Shown: piece after piece, positions 23,416-31,913 of the stretch | Numbering within the stretch: position 1 is the stretch's first letter | Layout of the letters: every line of letters begins with the position of its first letter | Source: Candidatus Bathyarchaeota archaeon | GTDB lineage: Archaea > Thermoproteota > Bathyarchaeia > 40CM-2-53-6 > RBG-13-38-9 | Assembly (NCBI GenBank): GCA_018396915.1 | Contig: JAGTRD010000020.1 | Span: forward strand, 1 to 33,312 | Direction: 5' to 3' | Length of the DNA stretch: 33,312 nt | Made by a program: the position numbers and the translations under genes | Notes under the pieces: generated by a model | Seen by the model: only the letters and a program-made list of their open reading frames with translations | Told to the model about the DNA's origin: nothing | Database searches by the model: none

Positions 23416-25044
23416 ATGGATACGACCATAGAGGATCAGATTGAGAACCTGCCTGAGAAGACTGGAGTATACATTATGAGGGGGGAGGAGGTTCTCTACG
23501 TCGGTAAAGCAGCAAACATCAGAGAGAGGGTTAGAAATCATCTCCAAGCATCGAAGTCCGATCCTCGGGAGGCCCTGATCATTGGAGGCACAAAGAGGAT
23601 CGATTACATAGTCACAAGCTCCGAAGTAGAGGCACTCGTCGAAGAGAATATTCTGATAAAACAGTATAGACCAAAATTCAATGTCAGGTTGAGGGATGAC
23701 AAGACCTACCCCTACCTGAAACTCAGCCTCGAAGAGGATTATCCAACCCTCACAATCGTTAGGAGACCAAAGAGAGACGGTAACCGATACTACGGCCCAT
23801 ATGCAGATGTTGCAGCCATGAGGCGGACTCTGAACACGCTCAGAAGACTATTCCCCCTCACAGCATGCAAGTATGACCCAAAGAAACCTAGGAGACGACC
23901 ATGCATCTATTACCATATAGGCCTATGCAGCGGGGTTTGTGCAGGACTCATATCGAGAGACGAGTATAATGAGCGTGTGAAGGAGCTCATCCTGGTCCTT
24001 GAAGGTAAGGCTGAGATGGTTGTTGAGAAGCTGCGGAAGGAGATGCTTGAGGCTTCGACGAACCTTGAGTTTGAGAGAGCTGCCATAGTAAGGGATCGAA
24101 TCGCATCCCTGGAGAAGACCCTCCCAGGGGTGACCGTAGCATTCCCTGAACCTATAGATCTGGATGTTCTGGGTTTAGCGAAAACCCCCTCGACAGCCTG
24201 CGTCCAAGTCTTACAAGTCAAAGCTGGGAGACTCATCTCCTCAGAATGCTTCGAATTGAACACTCAAGGGGCGGAGGAGAGTGAGATAATAGAGTCCTTC
24301 ATAAAACAATACTATTCTAGAAGGATGACACCACCACCTGAGATAGTGGTCTCGACGAAACCTAAAGATGTCAAAACGATCCAGGATTGGATGTTTGAAA
24401 GATTCGGGGTGGAGACAACTATCTCATACTGGGCGAAGGGTAGGAAACGGCGCCTGACAAGACTGGCTGTAGAGAATGCTAAGACCCATCTTGAGGAGTT
24501 GGGCAGCCGGGAGAGAAGAAACTTGGAGGGACTGAAGGAGCTCCAGGAGGCACTGGGCTTGGAAGATACACCCAAACTCATAGAATGTTTCGACGTCTCC
24601 ACATTGGCTGGAAAGATCTCAGTCGGATCCATGGTAGCCTTCATGAACGGTGAACCCTTGAAGAGTCGCTACAGAAGATTCAGAATAAAGACCGTAGTCG
24701 GTCAGGATGATCCTAGGATGATCGGTGAGATCGTCTACAGAAGATACAGGCGTCTGCTAGAAGAAAGAGCTGAGCTACCTGACCTCATCATCGTCGATGG
24801 GGGGATAACCCAGTTGAACTCTGCCAGAAAGTCACTCTCAGACCTAGGACTAGAGTTGCCTATAGTTGGCCTAGCCAAGAGACTTGAACAATTATACCTA
24901 CCCAAGAGACCTGAGCCTGTTGAGCTCAAGAAAGACTCTGAAGGCCTCCACCTGATTCAGAGGATCAGAGATGAAGCACATAGATTCGCCATATCATATC
25001 ATAGAAAGTTAAGAGTCAAAAACGAAATCTCGAACAGAACATAA
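23416..25044 (+). CDS. uvrC: Excinuclease ABC subunit C, short form without HhH domain
   Basis: UvrC makes both incisions in bacterial-type nucleotide excision repair, acting with UvrA and UvrB. This 542-residue copy has the GIY-YIG nuclease (GVYIMRGEEVLYVGKAANIRERV, residues 17-40), the family Cys-rich segment (CKYDPKKPRRRPCIYYHIGLCSGVC, described here in parts: CIYYHIGLC), the UvrB-binding UVR motif (LEFERAAIVRDRI, about 215-230) and the RNase H-like second nuclease (FDVSTLAGK, IIVDGGITQLNSA, EAHRFAISYHRK). It stops directly after that last motif, where usual UvrC proteins (near 600 residues) continue into tandem helix-hairpin-helix motifs. uvrA and uvrB are not in the window. In archaea the system is generally regarded as acquired from bacteria. 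Confidence 0.95.
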   Translation: MDTTIEDQIENLPEKTGVYIMRGEEVLYVGKAANIRERVRNHLQASKSDPREALIIGGTKRIDYIVTSSEVEALVEENILIKQYRPKFNVRLRDDKTYPYLKLSLEEDYPTLTIVRRPKRDGNRYYGPYADVAAMRRTLNTLRRLFPLTACKYDPKKPRRRPCIYYHIGLCSGVCAGLISRDEYNERVKELILVLEGKAEMVVEKLRKEMLEASTNLEFERAAIVRDRIASLEKTLPGVTVAFPEPIDLDVLGLAKTPSTACVQVLQVKAGRLISSECFELNTQGAEESEIIESFIKQYYSRRMTPPPEIVVSTKPKDVKTIQDWMFERFGVETTISYWAKGRKRRLTRLAVENAKTHLEELGSRERRNLEGLKELQEALGLEDTPKLIECFDVSTLAGKISVGSMVAFMNGEPLKSRYRRFRIKTVVGQDDPRMIGEIVYRRYRRLLEERAELPDLIIVDGGITQLNSARKSLSDLGLELPIVGLAKRLEQLYLPKRPEPVELKKDSEGLHLIQRIRDEAHRFAISYHRKLRVKNEISNRT

Positions 25045-25168
25045 CATTTAACAGTAAGAAAACAAGCCGCTGAAGAACCTTATAATCCTACTGTTCAAAG
25101 GATCCTCCTCCATCCGTCGCATTCGCATTCTAAGTGTGGTTTACTTTATGATTGGGCGTTTAGTTTGA

Positions 25169-25176
25169 TTTAAATA
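25169..25176 (+). promoter_or_regulatory. TATA box of the binding-protein gene
   Basis: TTTAAATA is centred about 27 bases before the ATG at 25200, exactly where a leaderless transcript would place it. This favours that ATG over the one at 25185. Confidence 0.6.
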
Positions 25177-25199
25177 GACGTTGGATGGAATATCCATCC

Positions 25200-26510
25200 A
25201 TGCACTGCAAAATACTGATTCTGCTAACAATAACACTTCCCATCATCTCAACATTCAACCTGACAGTTCATGCCGGCAGCGCTTACCCAATGGTTGTAGT
25301 CGACGATTTCGGTAGAAGCGTCACCATAAACTCTCCTCCAAACCGAATTGTTTCAACAGCCCCAAGCAACACTGAGATACTCTTCGCGTTAGGCCTTGGA
25401 GAAAAAGTCGTTGGCGTAACTAAGTACTGCGACTGGCCACCTCTGGTTCTCGACAGGGTTAAGGAAGGTAAGATCACGGTGATAGGGGGTTACGCCGATC
25501 CTAGTCTTGAGGGGGTAGTCTCCCTCAAACCTGACCTGGTAGTTGCAGCTACGAATCTGCAACTCAATTTCATCTCCGCCCTTCAAAATAGAGGGGTTAC
25601 AGTCATAGGTTTAAACCCTAAGAACATAGGGGAGGTCATCAATAACCTGCGCCTCATCGGAACCATATGCAACAAGACAGATGAGGCGAACAGGCTTGTC
25701 GAGAGCCTCCAGAGAAGATATGACTATGTCTTAGAGAAGACCAGTAAGGCGACGAGTAAACCCAAGGTCTACTATGAATTGTGGTATGACCCTCTGATGA
25801 GTTTCGGCGGGAACACGGTTGTTGATGATCTGATCCAGAAGGCTGGGGGCCAGAATATCTTCCACGATTCACCGGCACCCTACCCTACAATCAATAGTGA
25901 GATGGTTATACAGAAGAATCCCGACGTAATCATCGTCCCGATAGGGTATATGGGTGGAGTCTCAAAATCCGACTTTGAGAAGAGGCCTGGATGGAGTATG
26001 GTAGAAGCAGTGAAGAAGAATCGAATATACGCTCTGAATGAGAATACCCTCATCCGTCCTGGACCTAGACTCTTCAATGGACTCGAACACTTGGCAGCCG
26101 TGATTCACCCCGAACTATTCACTGGAACGATCAACTATAACAGTTCAATATCGATAACAACCAACTCAACATTATTCGCCGTAATCTACAATGACGCTAA
26201 ACGTCTCCTCAACTTCACCATAATAGGTGTGGATGGAGCTGTAGCTTCTGTGAATGTGTCTATTGAGAAGAGGCTGCTGAGAGGAAGACCTATCGTACTT
26301 GTTGATGGTGTAGAGACCGGCGCGTCAGTATATGAAGATCAAAACAGATTTACAGTCAGATTCAACACTTCAACGAGTAGACGGGAGGTTGTCATCGGCG
26401 GGAGCGAAGACATACCTGAATTCAAGATTCCCTACACAATACTCCCTATAATCATCCTAATCACCTTATCAGTGATGAGATTCAAATCGAGCAGGAAAAA
26501 TGAATCCTAG
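25200..26510 (+). CDS. Membrane-tethered BtuF/FepB-like substrate-binding protein
   Basis: A protein of about 436 residues. It has a signal peptide (ILILLTITLPIIS), then a type III periplasmic-binding domain (about residues 35-305): VVVDDFGRSVTI, RIVSTAPSNTEILFALGLG, VVGVTKYCDWPP, LKPDLVVA and WSMVEAVKKNRIYAL. This group delivers cobalamin, haem or ferric chelates to BtuC-type permeases. Residues 310-410 form an extra beta-rich region (VDGAVASVNVSIEKRLL), followed by a C-terminal helix and basic stop (YTILPIIILITLSVMRFKSSRK) that anchors the protein outside the cell. ATG 25200 is chosen from the TATA position; ATG 25185 is the longer option. No permease or ATPase gene is adjacent, so it must share a transporter encoded elsewhere. 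Confidence 0.88.
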   Translation: MHCKILILLTITLPIISTFNLTVHAGSAYPMVVVDDFGRSVTINSPPNRIVSTAPSNTEILFALGLGEKVVGVTKYCDWPPLVLDRVKEGKITVIGGYADPSLEGVVSLKPDLVVAATNLQLNFISALQNRGVTVIGLNPKNIGEVINNLRLIGTICNKTDEANRLVESLQRRYDYVLEKTSKATSKPKVYYELWYDPLMSFGGNTVVDDLIQKAGGQNIFHDSPAPYPTINSEMVIQKNPDVIIVPIGYMGGVSKSDFEKRPGWSMVEAVKKNRIYALNENTLIRPGPRLFNGLEHLAAVIHPELFTGTINYNSSISITTNSTLFAVIYNDAKRLLNFTIIGVDGAVASVNVSIEKRLLRGRPIVLVDGVETGASVYEDQNRFTVRFNTSTSRREVVIGGSEDIPEFKIPYTILPIIILITLSVMRFKSSRKNES

Positions 26511-27098
26511 CTGTCCGCCCTCCAAGCTACCGTGAAATGCATACCAACAATTATTAAAGTAAAATCCTCAAGATATGTCCCTGGACCAAGTTCGAATGTT
26601 AGGCATTAAATGGATGAGAGTAGGGCTCCAAGTGCTTATAGTTAGCCTGACTTAAACTCTTGTGATCGCTGCTGCAGCTCAAATTCATGGCTGCCAACTT
26701 GTCTCAGACGACCCGCACTTCCAAGAGATGAGAGAGCTCAAAACAAGATAGTATAATACTTTCTGAAAGTATTACTTATGCCCATCGCTCAGACCGACCG
26801 ACACGCAGCTTAAACTCATCGAACCTCCAACTTTCACAGTATTTAACACATAATATTACATCTATCATCTTCAGACTCCATTTGAATCTTCAAGAGTCTT
26901 TTTTGAGTGATGAGAATGTTTGATCTTCACCTTGAAATACCGTCAGAACCGCTATAGACCATACATTCAATTTTTAAACGTCTCCGACCCGAGATCGTCC
27001 ACCCAGCCACCACGAGGGATCCAGATTTTTCTGCAGAATCTTTGGTAAAAGTAAAATAAGAAGGATCTATGAATAGGTTGGGCTAAGGTAGTGGGGGT
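26511..27098. other. 588-base intergenic region
   Basis: No gene-like frame on either strand. It contains the 21-base dyad at 26754-26774 and, near the right end, TATA-like AATTTTTAAACG (about 26970-26981), which may start the aspS operon with a leader of roughly 100 bases. Confidence 0.45.
26754..26774. repeat. Near-palindrome with 10-base perfect arms
   Basis: TAATACTTTC and GAAAGTATTA flank a single central T. A second small dyad, AGTAT-A-ATACT (26750-26760), overlaps its left edge. It lies about 240 bases after the binding-protein gene and 325 before aspS, too far from either for an ordinary operator. It may mark an unannotated transcript end or a protein site. Confidence 0.55.
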
Positions 27099-28424
27099 TT
27101 GCCTAAGACTCTAGACGGCCTCAACGACTGGAGGAGGACACACTACTCCATAGAAGTCAAACCTGACTTAGACGGGTCTCCAGTCACCGTCTTCGGTAGG
27201 GTTCAGAGCATACGTAGGCAAGGTGGGATAACCTTCATCATTCTGAATGACATGAAGGGAATAGTTCAAGTTACGGTTCATAAAGAGAATTCTGAGAGGT
27301 CGCTGCTGGAGAAGGTTGAGCGTCTACCGCAGCATTCACTTATAGGGGTTAGGGGGGTTGTGAGGAGCATAGTCAAGGCTCCACATGGCGCTGAGATACT
27401 GCCGTCTGAAATTAAGATACTGAGTGAACCTAGAAAGGATCTTCCGTTCGATCCTTATGGGAGGGTTGAGCAGAGTATAGATAAGAGGCTCGATCTCCGT
27501 ATGGTAGACTTACTGAGGCCCCAGTCCAACGCCATATTCAAGATTAGAAGCGTCGTCCTCGAATCTATAAGGGAATATCTCTACAGTAGAGACTTCATCG
27601 AAGTCAACACGCCTAAGATAATATCTTCAGCGACTGAAGGAGGCGCCGCACTATTCCCCCTCCTATACTATGATAAGGAGGCTTTCCTAGCCCAGAGCCC
27701 CCAACTATATAAGGAGCAGCTGGCAGCTGTCTTCGAGAAGGTCTTCGAGATAGGTCCCATATTCAGAGCTGAACAGTTCAGGACACTCAAACACCTCAGT
27801 GAAGCAGTGTCGGTCGATGTTGAGGAGGCTTACGTAAACTATGTCGACGTCATGGAACTCCTTGAAGGAATGTTAAAACATGTTGTAGACACAGTTCGTA
27901 AAAGATGCGGGGGAGAACTGGCAACATTGAATGTTAAACTTGAACCGGTGGAACTCCCACTCAAGAGGGTGACGTATGATGAGGTTCTCAATATTCTTGA
28001 GGGTGAGGGTGTCAAGGTTGAGTGGGGGGAGGACCTCTCGACACCTATCCTTAAAACATACTCAAAAATCCTTTCAGATTACCATTTCATAATCGACTGG
28101 CCGACGAAGTCGAAAGCCTTCTATATCAAGCCGAGGAGGGATAGGCCTGAGGTCTGCGAGTCTTTCGACTTCATGTATGGGTCTGTTGAACTTGCTTCTG
28201 GAGGCTCAAGGATAGATGATAGGAAGGAACTTACTGAGAGGTTGAAGGAGAAAGGTTTGAATCCTAAAAACTTTGAGTACCATCTGAAGACATTCGATTA
28301 CGGTATCCCCCCACATGCTGGGTTCGGCCTCGGCTTGGACAGGCTGATAATGGTTCTTGTAGGTGCCGAGAATATTCGGGAGGTCGTCCTCTATCCAAGA
28401 GATCCTCAGAGGCTCACACCTTGA
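27099..28424 (+). CDS. aspS: Aspartyl-tRNA synthetase, archaeal type, probably non-discriminating
   Basis: A 441-residue class IIb synthetase. The N-terminal OB fold binds the anticodon (VTVFGRVQSIRRQGGITFIILND). The catalytic domain has motif 2 (FRAEQF), the aspartate-site loop (AQSPQLYKEQL), ASGGSRIDD and motif 3 (GFGLGLDRLIM). At the places that decide tRNA choice in archaeal AspRS, this protein has Gln36 where discriminating enzymes have Trp and Pro95 where they have Lys. The proline is the feature tied to tRNA(Asn) recognition in published work on the Methanothermobacter enzyme. With gatCAB immediately downstream, it probably makes Asp-tRNA(Asn) as well as Asp-tRNA(Asp). It starts with TTG; the short G-rich run before it is a weak ribosome site. 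Confidence 0.93.
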   Translation: MPKTLDGLNDWRRTHYSIEVKPDLDGSPVTVFGRVQSIRRQGGITFIILNDMKGIVQVTVHKENSERSLLEKVERLPQHSLIGVRGVVRSIVKAPHGAEILPSEIKILSEPRKDLPFDPYGRVEQSIDKRLDLRMVDLLRPQSNAIFKIRSVVLESIREYLYSRDFIEVNTPKIISSATEGGAALFPLLYYDKEAFLAQSPQLYKEQLAAVFEKVFEIGPIFRAEQFRTLKHLSEAVSVDVEEAYVNYVDVMELLEGMLKHVVDTVRKRCGGELATLNVKLEPVELPLKRVTYDEVLNILEGEGVKVEWGEDLSTPILKTYSKILSDYHFIIDWPTKSKAFYIKPRRDRPEVCESFDFMYGSVELASGGSRIDDRKELTERLKEKGLNPKNFEYHLKTFDYGIPPHAGFGLGLDRLIMVLVGAENIREVVLYPRDPQRLTP

Positions 28425-28438
28425 AGGGGAATATTCAC

Positions 28439-28729
28439 ATGGCTAGGGGAGTTATAACTCTTGAAGAGGTGAGGCGGCTTGCTTGGCTGTCCAAGATCAA
28501 GATTTCGAAGAAGGAGGAGCGTAGATATCTCGATGAGATGAGTGAGATCCTAGAATATTTCAGAAGGCTCGACGAGATCGATACTGAAGGTGTTGAGCCA
28601 ACATACCATGTCATTGAACTTGTGAATGTCGCCAGAGAGGATGTTCCCCAGCAGCCTTCTCCAGACAGCATCCTCGAAATTGTTCCTGTTATGAAAGGTA
28701 GATATGTGAAAGCCCAAAGGATAGTTTAG
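28439..28729 (+). CDS. gatC: Asp/Glu-tRNA amidotransferase subunit C
   Basis: A small GatC subunit of about 97 residues that wraps GatA and GatB. Conserved features are TLEEVRRLAWLSKIKIS, the helical pair with EMSEILEYFRRLDEIDTEGVEPTYHV, and LVNVAREDVP. The ATG at 28439 has AGGGGA eight bases before it and is preferred over the TTG at 28421, which overlaps the aspS stop. The gene is followed two bases later by gatA, so all four genes aspS-gatC-gatA-gatB form one operon. Confidence 0.92.
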   Translation: MARGVITLEEVRRLAWLSKIKISKKEERRYLDEMSEILEYFRRLDEIDTEGVEPTYHVIELVNVAREDVPQQPSPDSILEIVPVMKGRYVKAQRIV

Positions 28730-28731
28730 CA

Positions 28732-30201
28732 GTGTCTTATATGCCTAGAATATTGGAGTTGCCAGCATCTGAGATCGTCAGGAAAGTTAAGGTACAAGAG
28801 ATCTCTGTTGAAGAGTATATTGGCGAGTGTTTTGAAAGGATAAAGACAGTCGATCCTAAGATACATGCATTTCTGACCTTGACGGAAGATTATGCTTTGA
28901 CGAGGGCTCGTGAGATAGACTCTAGAATCCGTAGGGGAGAGAAGGTAGGCTCCTTGGCTGGGGTCGCAGTTGCAGTCAAGGATAATATTTGCACAATGGG
29001 CGTTAGAACCACATGTGCATCCAAGATGCTCGAGAGTTTTATTCCAACATATGATGCAACAGTCATTGAGAGGCTCAAGGCCGAAGACGCGGTGATCATT
29101 GGCAAGACGAATATGGATGAGTTCGCTATGGGCTCATCGACTGAGCAGAGTGCTTTCGGACCTACCCTCAACCCCTACGATCTCACAAGGGTTCCAGGAG
29201 GCTCATCTGGTGGGAGCGCGGCTTCAGTAGCCTCTTATGAGGCGACAGTATCTTTGGGTTCAGATACAGGCGGGTCGGTCAGGTGTCCAGCAAGCTTCTG
29301 CGGGGTTGTAGGTCTGAAACCTACGTATGGTCTCGTAAGCAGGTATGGTCTCATAGCCTTCGCTAACAGTCTCGAGCAAATATCCCCGATTGGGAGGACT
29401 GTAGTTGATGTTGCGACGGTTATGGACTGCATATCGGGCCATGACAGTCGGGACAGCACATCGGTGAATACTGGACCTACAAGCCTGAGGAGCCACCTTA
29501 TAGACGACGTTTCAGGTATCAGGGTGGGAGTTCCAAAGGAGCTCTTCGGCGAGGGTACAGAGGAGGCGGTCTCTAAGGCTGTTTGGGATGCCATAAATAG
29601 GCTGGTCGGTTTGGGGGCTACATGTGAGGAGGTGAGCCTACACAGTCTGAAGTATGCTCTGGCTTCATACTATATTATAGCGATGTCTGAGGCCAGCTCA
29701 AACCTTGCAAGATATGACGGTCTGAGGTATGGGTTCAGGCTTGAGGATGACGACTGTGACTGGGGTGAGGCTTATTCACGTAATAGGAGTGAGGGGTTCG
29801 GACCTGAGGTTAAGAGGAGGATCATGCTAGGTACATATGCCCTCTCAGCAGGCTACTACAACCAGTATTACTTGAGAGCACAGAGGGTGAGAACCTTGAT
29901 CAGGCAGGAACTCTCCAGGGTCTTCGAGAGTTTCGATCTCCTCGCAAGCCCAACAATGCCAATTCTACCATACAGACTTGGAGAAAAGTTACGTGACCCG
30001 TTGGAGATGTATATGTGCGATGTCGACACGGTCACTGCCAACTTAGCTGGGATCCCTGCAATATCGGTCCCATGCTCCTCATATCAAGGCCTACCCATAG
30101 GAATCCAGTTTATGGCCCCACCTTTCAGGGAGGACCTTCTCATAAGGGTCTCATACACTTTAGAGAAGAATCTCGAATTGGATCTGAAACCCGCTGTTTA
30201 G
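28732..30201 (+). CDS. gatA: Asp/Glu-tRNA amidotransferase subunit A
   Basis: This 489-residue amidase-signature protein releases ammonia from glutamine for transfer to Asp-tRNA(Asn) (or Glu-tRNA(Gln)). The Ser-cisSer-Lys triad is visible: Lys in VAVKDNI, and the two Ser in GGSSGGSAA and GSDTGGSVRCPASFCG. GLKPTYGLVSRYGLIAFANSLEQ is typical of GatA. It starts with GTG two bases after the gatC stop. In most archaea GatCAB serves Asn-tRNA synthesis while GatDE serves Gln-tRNA, so the Asn role is favoured here. Confidence 0.95.
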   Translation: MSYMPRILELPASEIVRKVKVQEISVEEYIGECFERIKTVDPKIHAFLTLTEDYALTRAREIDSRIRRGEKVGSLAGVAVAVKDNICTMGVRTTCASKMLESFIPTYDATVIERLKAEDAVIIGKTNMDEFAMGSSTEQSAFGPTLNPYDLTRVPGGSSGGSAASVASYEATVSLGSDTGGSVRCPASFCGVVGLKPTYGLVSRYGLIAFANSLEQISPIGRTVVDVATVMDCISGHDSRDSTSVNTGPTSLRSHLIDDVSGIRVGVPKELFGEGTEEAVSKAVWDAINRLVGLGATCEEVSLHSLKYALASYYIIAMSEASSNLARYDGLRYGFRLEDDDCDWGEAYSRNRSEGFGPEVKRRIMLGTYALSAGYYNQYYLRAQRVRTLIRQELSRVFESFDLLASPTMPILPYRLGEKLRDPLEMYMCDVDTVTANLAGIPAISVPCSSYQGLPIGIQFMAPPFREDLLIRVSYTLEKNLELDLKPAV

Positions 30202-30214
30202 GATAGTGGTTTGA

Positions 30215-31669
30215 ATGCATGTTGAAACGGTTCCAGAACTCAAAGTCAAGATTGGACTAGAGGTTCACTGTCAACTCACAAATTTGAAGAGTAAACTGTT
30301 CTGCAGCTGCTCGGCAGACTATAGGGATAGTGAGCCGAACACTCACATCTGCCCCGTATGTATGGGTATGCCTGGAACACTTCCGGTTCTCAATCGTAAG
30401 GCGGTTGAAGACGCAATTATGATAGCCCTGGCACTCAACATGCAGGTGAGCAGTAGAACCCTATTCTACAGGAAGAACTACTTCTATCCCGACATGCCCA
30501 AGAACTTCCAGATATCCCAGTATGATAGGGCTGGAGGAGTACCAATAGCGAAGAATGGATATGTAACCCTCGACGGCGGCCGTAAGGTTCGAATCTCGAG
30601 ACTCCAGTTGGAGGAGGATCCAGGTAAACTCGTCTATGAGGGGACCATAGAGACCTCGAAAGCCACGCTCGTAGACTACAATAGGGCTGGGGTGGCCTTG
30701 GCTGAGATAGTCACTGAGCCGGATATAACATCACCGAGGGAGGCTAGAATATTCCTGCAGAAGTTGAGGTCCATCCTTGAGCATTTAGGGGTTTCAAGCG
30801 GGGAACTCGAAGGCTCTATGAGGTGCGACGCAAACATATCTATTGAGGGTGGGACAAGGGTTGAGGTGAAGAACATCTCATCCTTCAAGGAGGTTGAGAG
30901 GGCCCTCAACTTTGAGATGACCAGGCAGAGGAGCCTACTCAGGAAAGGTTTGTGTGTAGGTAGGGAGACCAGGCATTGGGATGAGTTGAGGAGGGTCACC
31001 GTAACCTTGAGGGTTAAGGAGGAGGAGGAAGACTACAGATACTTCCCTGAACCTGACCTGGTCCCAATATTGATATCGAATGAGGATGTTGAGAGGATCA
31101 GGGCTTCGATGCCTGAGCTCCCCGACAGTAGGAAGCGGAGGTTGATGGAGCAGTACGGCATATCGATGCAGAACGCTGAGGTTCTGACAGATAATAAGGC
31201 CCTCGCCGAATTCTTCGAAGCCTGCGCGGCAGACTACAGCAGGCCTGACCTGCTGAGCAACTGGATAGTCGGCGACCTCCTCTCATACTTATATGATATG
31301 GGTTTGGAGCTGAGGCAGACAAAGTTGACACCACAACACATGGTTGGGATGCTCAGACTGATAGATGACGGAACCATAAGCGGTAAGATCGGTAAAGAAG
31401 TGTTGAAGGAGATAATGGTCACGGGGGAGGCCCCTGAAAGTATCGTCAAGGCTAGAGGATTGATCAGAATATCGGATAGGGAATATTTGGAGAGGCTGAC
31501 CGACAAGGTCTTCGAAGAGAACCCTAAGGCTGTGAAGGACGCTCTGAAAGATGAGAAGGCTGTACGTTTCCTGGTTGGCCAGTTGATGAAGTTGACCGAA
31601 GGTAAAGCCGACCCTCAACTTGCAAACATTCTTGTTACGAAAAGGCTGAAGGCCTTGGCTGGAAAATGA
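30215..31669 (+). CDS. gatB: Asp/Glu-tRNA amidotransferase subunit B
   Basis: The 484-residue GatB kinase-transferase activates the misacylated tRNA with ATP and receives ammonia through a channel from GatA. Typical parts are KIGLEVHCQL, the zinc site (CSCSADYRDSEPNTHICPVC, cysteines at each end), FYRKNYFYPDMPKNFQISQYD, VDYNRAGVALAEIVTEPD, EGSMRCDANIS and RYFPEPDLVP. The C-terminal helical YqeY-like tail (about 395-484) binds the tRNA elbow. The ATG follows gatA after 13 bases. Confidence 0.95.
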   Translation: MHVETVPELKVKIGLEVHCQLTNLKSKLFCSCSADYRDSEPNTHICPVCMGMPGTLPVLNRKAVEDAIMIALALNMQVSSRTLFYRKNYFYPDMPKNFQISQYDRAGGVPIAKNGYVTLDGGRKVRISRLQLEEDPGKLVYEGTIETSKATLVDYNRAGVALAEIVTEPDITSPREARIFLQKLRSILEHLGVSSGELEGSMRCDANISIEGGTRVEVKNISSFKEVERALNFEMTRQRSLLRKGLCVGRETRHWDELRRVTVTLRVKEEEEDYRYFPEPDLVPILISNEDVERIRASMPELPDSRKRRLMEQYGISMQNAEVLTDNKALAEFFEACAADYSRPDLLSNWIVGDLLSYLYDMGLELRQTKLTPQHMVGMLRLIDDGTISGKIGKEVLKEIMVTGEAPESIVKARGLIRISDREYLERLTDKVFEENPKAVKDALKDEKAVRFLVGQLMKLTEGKADPQLANILVTKRLKALAGK

Positions 31670-31913
31670 AGTTTAACAGCCGAGACCGGAAACACATACG
31701 GACCTGATTGATTGCCTATGCATCTATATGAGATGCATGGTAGCCGGCCCATCTGGGTTTAACAATCCACAGCGGGCGAGTTTGTGCGCCCCTAACAGAC
31801 ACCAAACTTCCAATACTCAACTTTTGGCACCTTGCTGAGGCCAATTTTGGCACGGCAATTCTTAAGAGGGGGGAATGGATACTAGAATCGTATGAGAAGC
31901 GAGAGTAAGTGAA
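31670..31913. other. 244-base intergenic region with several hairpins
   Basis: No gene. It holds the hairpins at 31718-31791 and a direct repeat TTTTGGCAC (about 31823-31831 and 31856-31852 region, spaced by roughly 20 bases) before ssb. An ATG with GTGA just before it starts ssb at 31914. Confidence 0.35.
31715..31791 (+). ncRNA. Cluster of stem-loops after gatB (terminator or small RNA, tentative)
   Basis: ATGCATCT (31718-31725) and AGATGCAT (31731-31738) make an 8-base stem with a five-base loop, extended by CC (31715-31716) and GG across a one-base bulge. Further on, GGGCG (31774-31778) pairs with CGCCC (31787-31791). ACA follows six bases later (CTAACAGAC), faintly like an H/ACA guide end, but no K-turn was recognised. 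The first hairpin could simply close the gatB operon. Confidence 0.3.

Noticed and set aside
23910-24263. 117-codon minus-strand frame inside uvrC
   Set aside because: Antisense shadow of a clearly conserved gene; rich in Ser/Arg without motifs.
26585-26605. T-loop-like AGTTCGAAT suggesting a tRNA
   Set aside because: No paired stem around it, no acceptor stem or anticodon arm could be built.
31741-31800. Hairpins after gatB as a tRNA gene
   Set aside because: The stems have wrong spacing for D, anticodon and T arms, and there is no conserved T-loop.
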